From Rhyacophila brunnea (lineage: Eukaryota > Arthropoda > Insecta > Trichoptera > Rhyacophilidae), in assembly GCA_022495005.1 (NCBI GenBank), contig JAGYXB010001793.1:1860001-1924000 (forward strand): a stretch of 64,000 nucleotides of DNA, read 5' to 3'. Each line of letters begins with the position of its first letter. The stretch's first letter is position 1. The notes under the pieces were generated by a model. That model saw nothing but the letters and a program-made list of their open reading frames with translations, was not told the origin of the DNA and ran no database searches. Both the position numbers and the translations under genes were made by a program. This document shows positions 56,026-64,000 of this stretch, in pieces.

Positions 56026-59000
56026 TTAAATTTCTTATACATATTTACATTATCTGCTACACCAAATGGGCGTAAGAGATGAAATAATAGAGAAAAACAA
56101 TAAATAATATTCTAATAGTAACAGTCAGGGCACAATCTGTTCTGGAGAGCTAGACAGAAGAATACTAGCCTACTAAATTTAACATAATACGGAAGCTGCT
56201 AAATAAGTTATTTCTGTAAAAGAAAAACATCTGTACAAATTAGATTTTATTCTAACAAATTGATATTTATACTTACCATTAATTATTTAAATAATTCCTT
56301 ATGCCTATTTAAATACTTCCATAGTAATTATTTTAATAATTACCAATAATATTTTTTTGCTCGCGGTTAATATTAAATATTGATATATTAATATTTTGTA
56401 GTTGTGAACATTATCGTCACAACTACAAAATAAAAGGAAGTTTCTAGATAGGATGGAATAGTGTATAGTTAAAAGCAAAGAGAGAGCATGAGACATAAGC
56501 AAGGGCCATGGATTACCTGCATCCCTTTCAAGCTGAACAATAATTACTTCCGCAACCTCGCAACTGACAACTGTAAATTAAATTCGAATACAATAAGGAT
56601 TTACACGGCTGAAGGCACGTGCAATCTATGGTTAAAGATGTAAATAATAATGTCCTGGGCGCCACACAATCGTGAGACCGTGAAAGATAATAATAATTTA
56701 GCAGTGTAGAATGAAGTGGGAACAATAAATAAAAGATCAATTTATATACTTGACAGAAACTATATTATCGTCAAAGCAAGAAATTAGAATTACATTAAAA
56801 GGTTATTAAGCGGTTCGATATTGAAATTTGGAAATACTAAAAGAAATACGAGCAGCTAAGTTAGAAAAGAAACATTGGAAGAGTAGTGAATCAAATATAT
56901 ATATATATATAAATTAAAATACCAAATTGGAACGACAAGAGGCTTCCAGCACTGCGGCTGCAATCGTGCTCCGTTAAATGACGTCCATTATAAATGTTGG
57001 GTAAAACTTAAGCGGAGCACGACTTTACTGGACGACAGTCAGAATCAAAAAGCCCTGTTGCTTGTTTCACACCTCGCGACGTCCGTTGCGGCCGGAAATT
57101 CTATCAGCGACATCTCTCCAATCGCGTACGCTCCATCGACGTGCCCATAGATATTCGTCGGGGTTGCCAGAGGTATGAATATTAGTTATGTTCATTTTGA
57201 ACATAACAATATTTGCCATTATTTTAATTAAATACTTGCTATTTTTTATTAAAATACTTGCTGTTTTGCATATATTATATACTTAACAAATAATTTGAAG
57301 CCATGTATAATTATTTAAATTTAATTATATTATTCTAATTTCGACACGCTTTATTGTTAGGCATCCAGTATCAAAACTGATAGTGGTCTACCATATTCTC
57401 CCGTTATCATTCAGATTCTTAAATACACGCATTATATTAATTGTCAAAGACTCTAAAGCGTTCAAAACTAAATAACAACACGAATTATTGCCTTTCATCA
57501 TTACATTGAAATACTGCGTAAACGTCACACGCATCGTCTAACTATAGTGCAAAGAGCCTACTGCGCGACGGTAAGAGAAACTACGCCTCAGTTTAAACGC
57601 GTGAACTTACATATTCCCTTTCTTTAACTATTGTGACAGACCATGAGTGATGTATTATGAATCAATAAGTCATGCGGGCTTCTTTATGTTTAATATTGTC
57701 AGTTGAAAATATCAATGAAATCATATAATATTACATCTTAATGTAAATATTTTTTTTATATTAATTTCACTACTCAATTCCTTTGGATATATGGTGCGAT
57801 CGACGCATTGAACATACCTGCTATAAGTGATTTGTCATCATTAATATTCTCTTCTTTTAATTAAAAAAATAAACCATTTTTTTTATTGATGTCAGTAAAC
57901 TATTTGTTAAACTTTTTTTCCAAATAATATTGATTGAAAATAGTCACGCCAGTTTGGATTAGAAGTCCAAACTGTGAATACATGTTTTTTTGTAAAAACA
58001 CACTGTATAAAATCACAAAAAAAAAACATTTCACTCCAATAAAATAAATTGAGTGAATAAAATAAGGAACGTACTTCACCTATGTAACGTTCGGAAAATA
58101 TGTCCAGTAAAAATAGAGACTGTATGAGAAAGAACATTGAATCGTAAGCAAGTATGTTGTCAGCTGTCGTTAGGAGTCTAATTCATTGATACTTTACAAG
58201 TAATAAATCGAGCGGATCGTTTAATTAATGTCTTTTTAATTCAATGCGAACGGATTCTTTGAATTCCCACGGTTAAAATGATAATAAATGTACGCTTCTT
58301 ATAACCGTTACAACATAATTTAATATACTATTTTTTTGCAATTAATTCAATCGTGAAAATATGCTTTATTTATAAAGCATTTACTTTGGATTGAAGTGAA
58401 CATTTTTTATTTAGTTTCCAATTTTAAATTATCTTTTAAGACTTGAACACATTTTTAGGCGCCATCTCAAAATAGACATTTTCAATATAACCTTTTTAAT
58501 GGCCAGAAGATACATTATAAATTCAATACCTAGTCGTTAAAAATATATTAATATTTTCTTTTCTTCTTAGTCAATGCCTTGATGGCTCATCTACTGGGAA
58601 TAAAATGCGCTTTCCAAAAATTTTACACGTCCACATCAATAATAATTATTGATGTTATCTACTGGCGAACAACATTTTCTTGGCTACATGATAAAACTGT
58701 GAACTAGAAAGCACCTCCTATGTTTAACCACACTTCCATTATAAACTAACAAGCTCTCCCCCATTTAGTCAAAGACAGCGCCTTCCGGCTTATGCCTAAA
58801 TCTTCTTGTTGGACAGTAGTAGACTATATTATAGTAGACGTGTTTTATGTTATTGTTAGATGTGCTGGGAAATTTCTTCAGTATGCTTCAGTATATATTA
58901 TAATATAATCAAATTAACAAATACTTTGCCAAGTGGTGTCGTTTTGTAGATTTCATAAAACAACCATTTTTAAGTAGGCGTTCAATATTTACATATATAT

Positions 59001-59123
59001 TTATATTTCTTATTTCCGCCATATTTGGAACAATTTTCTTCTAAAGTTAATCATTTGGACAATGATATGATTACATTACAATTAGCCTCGGTGGCCAGTC
59101 TAAGCATTTTTAGGACAAGTACC
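56026..59123. other. 3.1 kb without a recognised gene
   Basis: A perfect 15-bp hairpin lies at 56393-56431 and a (TA)n run at about 56895-56910. A GC-moderate patch at 56940-57175 contains CGTGCTCCG/CGGAGCACG as a short inverted pair. No coding frame with recognisable content on either strand. Confidence 0.45.
56393..56431. repeat. Perfect 15-bp hairpin
   Basis: ATTTTGTAGTTGTGA (56393-56407) pairs exactly with TCACAACTACAAAAT (56417-56431) around a 9-base loop. No neighbouring element explains it. Confidence 0.8.
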
Positions 59124-59808
59124 AAGTATAACAGGGTTGGCGAACCTTTTTACGTACGCGTGCAAAATTTCGCAAAAAATATTTTTCAACACTCTGGCGG
59201 GCCAACCAATTTTTTTTTTTAAGAATTTTATTAAAAAAGTTTAAACAATACAATTGAGTTCTTAGTGTTCTATCTTTCACCGTCTTTCTAGCCGAAGGCA
59301 TATCTTTTATTCTTTGAATATTTTTATTTTTTTCCTTGTTTTCAAAATTCTCAAAGAGATTGTGGAAGCATTTTAACCACTCTTCTTTCATATTATATTC
59401 TCCATCACTAAACGGATTTCCATTTTTAGAGATTATGTTTGAGGCAAAACAACATGCAGTTATTATTATCTGAATGACTGCCGATAATTAATTTATTAAA
59501 GTTTCTTGATTTAATATTTTTTTTTAATTTCACGTTCCTGAGGACCAACCTATGCAATTGTATATTTACATTAAACGTAATGATTATTCTTGAAAAGGAT
59601 TTGCCTGCTACTTTTTATACAATGCGATTTGTCATTTATGTATGAATTTCGTCGTTTCCGTTTGCGCATCGATTGGTAAACAATATGAAAAACTGAAGAA
59701 AATACTCATGGCTATGTCATCATTATTTTTTAATGTTATATATACATAAGTAAATACATATATATTTATTTGTAAAACTTTTTTATAAAAAAACATTTTT
59801 TAAATATA

Positions 59809-60932
59809 TCTAATATATAAAAATCAATATTTGTTTGTTTGTTTGTTCGTATTTTATGCGCTGCCATACCATTCATCCGATTGCGATAAAATAAAATACA
59901 CTTGCGCGAAGAGTATAGGCTATATTTTATATATAAAAATGAATGTCTGTCTGTCTGTCCCGTATGCGTTCCTATACCATTCATCCGATTACGATGACAT
60001 TTTGTTAAGTGGTTGTATGCACACCCGCAAAGGTTTCTGAATTAAAAAAAATCATCATCTTCTTCTTCTTCTTAATTCTATTTTCTTTTATTCGTATGGT
60101 TCCTATACCATTCGACGAATGCGACGAAACTTTCGTCATTTATTGTACGTACACCCGCAAAGGTTTCTAAATTAGAAAAACCATATTCTTCTTCTTCTTC
60201 TTTTATTCGTATGGTTCCTATACCATTCATCCGATTGTGATGAAACCTTCGTTAGTTGTTGTGATAACACCCGTAAAGGTTTCTAAATTAGTACAACCAT
60301 CTTATTTTTCTTCGTCTATTCTATATTCTTTTATTCGTATGGTCCCTATACCATTCATCCGATTGCGATGAAACCTTCGTCAGTTGTTGTGGTAACACCC
60401 GCAAATGTTTCTGAATTAGTACAATCATCTTCTTCTTCTTCTTCTATTCTATATTCTTTTATTCGTATGCGTTCCTATTCCATTCATCCGATTGCAATAA
60501 AATGTTTGTCAGTAATTGTGCCAACACCCGCAAAGGTTTCTGAATTAAAAAATCATCTTCTTCTATTCGTATGCGTTCCTATACCATTCATCCGATTGCA
60601 ATGAAACTTTTGTCAGTTGTTGTGCGCACAGCTGCGAAGTTTTCTAAGTTAGTATTATATAAAACGCAAAGTTTGTTTGTTCGATCCGATTTTGATTTTT
60701 TTTTTTACTACATATTAATAACATTAATAACGTTTTCATATTTTGGATTTGATTTTAATTCAGTTTTCTTTTGTTTGACCTTTATTCCTATTAGAATTAT
60801 TTTCATATTGCCATATTGTATTAGACAGATATTTTAATATTAAAAAAATAGTAACCTCTGATTATTTTTTTAAATAACTAAGATAAATATAACCACGAAG
60901 CGACCCTGTGCGAAGCCGGGTACTTCGGCTAG
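59809..60932 (+). mobile_element. Complete short non-autonomous Helitron
   Basis: Starts TCTAATATATAAAAATCAAT after an A and ends with the hairpin GAAGCCGGGTACTTCGGC then CTAG before a T, so it sits in an A|T host site without target duplication, as Helitrons do. No Rep/helicase gene. The inside is mostly a tandem array (59845-60655). The 3' end matches the fragment at 16950. Confidence 0.8.
59845..60655 (+). repeat. Seven-unit tandem array inside the Helitron
   Basis: Units of about 105-130 bp share CCTATACCATTCATCCGATT, GTCAGTTGTTG, ACACCCGCAAAGGTTTCTGA and a CTTCTTCTT stretch. Approximate starts are 59845, 59958, 60088, 60202, 60329, 60458 and 60563; the first is the most diverged. The Helitron's own 5' start motif (TATATAAAAATGAATGTCTG) reappears before unit 2. 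Open frames across the array are repeat-driven, not genes. Confidence 0.85.
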
Positions 60933-61046
60933 TAAAATATAAAATAGTAATTTCTTTTCATTTCAAAACATTCGCGTGCCAAGCAAAATCATCTCACGTG
61001 TCACTAGTGGCACGCTTGCCATATGTTCGCCACCTCTGAAGTATAA

Positions 61047-61569
61047 CTAGGAGACCTTCCGCATTGAGTTTAATGTTGTTTCAACTATTCCCATTTTAAT
61101 ATAAAGTCCTCTTATCAAACTGCAAACTCCTGTCAGATAGTTGTTATATTCCTTTACATTTGAATCTGATTACGAGTAATACATCTATATAGCACCACAC
61201 GTTAACTCTAGTTATCACAAAAGTTAATTAAACCCAATCACTAATATTGTTGTCTAATTAGAACACCTTCCGCACTTTTCTACTTGGCCTTTTAGTTAGA
61301 CCCAATTTGCTAACGTGCTAATTTTTCAACCGTTATAGAGATTCAATAACGTCGCAACAAAGACTCTCTTCAATATTCATATAAAATACGATCATATTAA
61401 TATTTTGATAGTGTATTTCTACACATTTCTCATTGGCGAAGAGTAAATTTTGGATAAAGGTAGAATATGGGTATAATAGTTCATGGGTAGTAGTGGCAAA
61501 TGGTGGAGGTGGGCTATTAAGATCTAACATAAATGTTGCACACAAAACTTTGTCAGTCATACGTATTTG
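61047..61569. other. No recognised element
   Basis: AT-rich, nothing recognised. Confidence 0.5.
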
Positions 61570-62065
61570 TTTTCATTGAACTAATGTTACAAATTTCAGA
61601 TAGTGTTGGTGAGATTTTAAAATTTAATTAAGCCCTAGTGGATAATAGTCAAAAAATACTCGTCTATCTATAAAATATCTAAAATTATGCCAATAAATCA
61701 TACAAAATTTTGAATATTTTATAGATAGAATAATATTTTAACTATTATAGTTCAGTTAAGGCAGGGCATAATGAATTTATAAAATATCCAAAAACATATT
61801 ATTGTGTAATTTGTATTTCTAATTCAGCGAAAACAAATACCTAAATATGAATGAAAAGTGTGCACAATTTTGTCGGATTATCGATAGTATACCTAAACTC
61901 ACATGGTTTGTTTTAGGCAGGATTTAATTGAATGTTTAAAAACTAACCAGCACTATCTGTAATTTATATTCTTAGTTCAATGAAAATAATTAAGTATAAC
62001 TGACAAAGCTTAATGTGCACTATTTATGTCGGATCTTAACAGCCTACATCTACCCCTCACCATTT
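61570..62065. repeat. Compound inverted and direct repeat
   Basis: Left arm 61570-61640 (CAGATAGTGTTGGT) is inverted at about 61915-61988 (ACCAGCACTATCTG). Inside, TCTATCTATAAAATAT and ATATTTTATAGATAGA form a second palindrome. Separately, 61807-61900 and 61957-62060 are direct repeats about 150 bp apart (GTGCACAATTTTGTCGGAT / GTGCACTATTTATGTCGGAT). Probably overlapping foldback copies. Confidence 0.6.
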
Positions 62066-63545
62066 ATAGGTAAGTACTTGTCTGTCATATTTACAGAATT
62101 AAAAAAAATAATGATAATATTAATATTTCAATTTTATATACAAAAATATATCAAATTTATTATGATTTAATCTGTCATTATTCGCATGTAGGCTAATAAA
62201 GAAAAAACTTCAAACTCTGGTGCAGTTTGTCGATGTGTTAGGATAATTTTCCGTAGATATCAGGATATCTATACAAAAATATGATACATTTACGTACGGA
62301 CTATTACAGCTTTTAAACGCATATGTAGGTATTATAATATTAGACTATATAACGTATCGATGCCTTTGTTAACTTGTTACTAATAATATAATAATATATA
62401 ATTTATTTTTATTAAGGTGGGCTCTAATGTACCTAACATGTCTACAATAATTGATATTAATTCTTTTGTGTGCTATAGAAACTGAGTACCTAATCGTAAA
62501 GCATGTGAAAACACTGCCTAATATATTTTTTTGTAACAGTCGTTCTGCGAAATATCTGAAATTTATTTCAGTGACACAGAAAGAATTTTGAACTTTTAAC
62601 TGGTTTTAAGCTCATAAAACACGTGGCGTCAGTGGTAGCACGTAGATTTCAAGGGACCAGGGTATGAAAAGGATGAGAGATGTAAATATTTGGTTCACCC
62701 TTCATGCGAGGCGGGATATGTGAGGGCAAAAAGGTTAAGACTCCTTGATGTAGATAAATGATGAATCATAATATTGTTTACATTGGTACTGTAAAACTAG
62801 TGAAACCGAAGGCTCGGAAAATGATATAGGTATATTGGAAGCTCGGTAACAAAATGCCAGGGTTTCCTTTTGTGGTAAGCAGTGGTGTAAGTCCGTCGGT
62901 TCTAACAGGCTCTCTCTAACCGGTTGTTAAATTTTACTGGTGCCATCGAGCCGGTTGTTGTGCCTATACCATACGCATTGTTTTACCTAAAATATGTCAT
63001 TAGAAATCGATCGGTGATAGTTTGAGGTCTATATTTTCTGTATTTTATATTGGAAATTTTACATTCTATAAAAATCAGGGGTAAAAATTACGACAAAATT
63101 AATTACTTTTCATCTATTCAGGTTATGTATGTTAGGGAGAAGCGTAATGCCCCTAACGAGAGAATACGAAAACTGCACATTTTTTCTGATAATTTACATT
63201 TTAAAGTATTTTCAAAATAATCAATACGTCCATATCTAAAACCTTAATAAAACAATTAAAAAATAATATAGTTTCCATTCAAAAACGTACGTTGAATCTT
63301 GTTAGTTTCTCTTAAGTTTTCTCGGATGTACCGATGACATTTTTGTATGACTCATAGATGTAATATACTTTTATTAATTTTATTTATATATATATATTGA
63401 AATCCTTTTTATTTATATCGAAAATATCTTTGATATTGTCACATTACTACACCATGACATTTTCTTTTTCTTGGGAACATCCTTGATTTCTTGCGACGAG
63501 GGTCGCCATATCTAAATAAAAGATATCCATGTCTTGATGGCTAAC
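62066..63545. other. No recognised gene
   Basis: AT-rich. CCGGTTGTTAAA and AGCCGGTTGTTG near 62920-62960 form a small direct repeat in a patch resembling transposon-end DNA. 63398-63425 is part of repeat E. Confidence 0.4.
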
Positions 63546-63741
63546 GAGGGTAGTTTATCATATTACGTATGTATTGTTCCAATAAATTAACCGTCTGAAC
63601 TGTCAAAAAGTGCTATGTTTTAACACCACCTCTCTTGGCTGTGTTAACTTTTAGAGCAAGATAGCAAGATTGACAGTTTAGGTGGCTAACTTATTGTAAC
63701 TATTATAATACCTCAATACATACATATGATAAACTACCCTC
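63546..63741. mobile_element. 196-bp MITE with GAGGGTAGTTTATCATA ends
   Basis: GAGGGTAGTTTATCATAT at the left pairs with ATATGATAAACTACCCTC at the right, continuing inward with TGTATTG/CAATACA and AACTGTCA/TGACAGTT. Its core (gctatgttttaacaccacctctcttggctgtg) is the inverse of the core of the 6.2-kb MITE. Confidence 0.75.
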
Positions 63742-63879
63742 TATAACCGCCGATTGCCGCCTTGCGTATAGAAAAGACCCACAGTAGTAGACATTTTATT
63801 CTCTACGATACTGATACAAAATAACTATTTTTCTATGTGACGACTCTGGTAACGTGTATAGTAAGGTACAACATAATAT

Positions 63880-64000
63880 AATATTGAACATGCATAACTA
63901 GAAAACACCTCAGATATATGCCCACTAGAATAAATCATATTTGAAAAAAACAATTCGAAACTCGACGGGATTTAAACCCATATAACGATTGGTTTCGCGC
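63880..64000 (-). mobile_element. TLP element, cut by window end
   Basis: TATTGAACATGCATAACTAG, then ACACCTCAGATATATGCCCA and the start of a minus-strand tRNA-like module (ctcgacgggatttaaaccc). Same order as at 47.7 kb; the rest lies outside the window. Confidence 0.55.

Larger units (their letters stand above)
59132..61038. mobile_element. hAT element interrupted by a Helitron
   Basis: CAGGGTTGGCGAACC at the left pairs with GTTCGCCACCTCTG at the right. An exact 8-bp duplication, AAGTATAA, flanks it (59124-59131 and 61039-61046), the hallmark of hAT transposition. Without the Helitron (59809-60932) it is about 783 bp, too short for a full transposase. A minus-strand frame at 59110-59391 contains SARKTVKDRT, possibly a remnant of a hAT transposase N-terminal region, weakly supported. 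Confidence 0.85.

Noticed and set aside
59845..60655. CRISPR-like array
   Set aside because: Units are 105-130 bp without short repeats and unique spacers, and lie inside a Helitron in a eukaryotic sequence.
60368..60837. Ser/Val-rich open frames in the Helitron
   Set aside because: They arise from the tandem units and CTT-rich spacers; repeated residues follow the DNA repeat.

Overview
This is a eukaryotic, AT-rich, intron- or intergenic-type window, most likely from a ditrysian lepidopteran. The evidence for that is the frequent GTAGGTAC/TAGGTACCTA strings, many 5'-truncated non-LTR retrotransposons whose proteins resemble moth and butterfly RTE and Jockey/CR1-type elements, Helitron ends with the GAAGCCGGGTACTTCGGCTAG hairpin, tRNA-derived SINEs, and a TTAGG-type telomere-like run. 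I found no host protein-coding gene, no rRNA and no credible functional tRNA gene. Every long open frame either lies inside a transposon relic or looks like chance. No CRISPR arrays or bacterial operon signals are present.

Layout. 0-16 kb: a truncated copy of a palindromic tRNA-like repeat family (called TLP here), a 392-bp TCATGG MITE, three SINEs of one family, an LTR-like remnant with a 97-bp tandem repeat, a long-armed MITE at 6.2 kb, and LINE relics at 6.7, 8.3 and 12.4 kb. 16-30 kb: a Helitron 3' end, two adjacent TCATGG MITEs, a 614-bp AGAGATTGCAATACC MITE, a palindromic TLP copy, and a cluster at 25.2-26.45 kb (LINE relic, CRE-containing MITE, hAT-like MITE). 30-46 kb is the richest part. 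It holds an element with AGAGATTGCAATACC ends (36337-38983) containing a 2034-bp DNA transposon (36846-38879) with 30-bp identical termini, an ATTT duplication and a broken transposase gene. Around it are RTE and Jockey-like LINE relics, including a LINE inserted into another LINE with an 8-bp duplication (ACTAAGGA). 46-64 kb: palindromic TLP and foldback elements, more LINE ends, a foldback with a TTAGG-like run in its loop, and a hAT element (59132-61038, 8-bp duplication AAGTATAA) interrupted by a complete short Helitron (59809-60932) full of internal tandem repeats.

How it fits together: the window reads as layered transposon insertions. Three nestings can be ordered from flanking duplications or complete termini: Helitron into hAT, LINE into LINE, and DNA transposon into an older AGAGATTGCAATACC element. 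All coding relics are truncated or frameshifted, so any present mobility would need proteins supplied from elsewhere. Family names beyond LINE, Helitron and hAT are my inference from motifs; no database search was possible. 'L1' and 'L2' below are local labels for two LINE families, not the mammalian ones.
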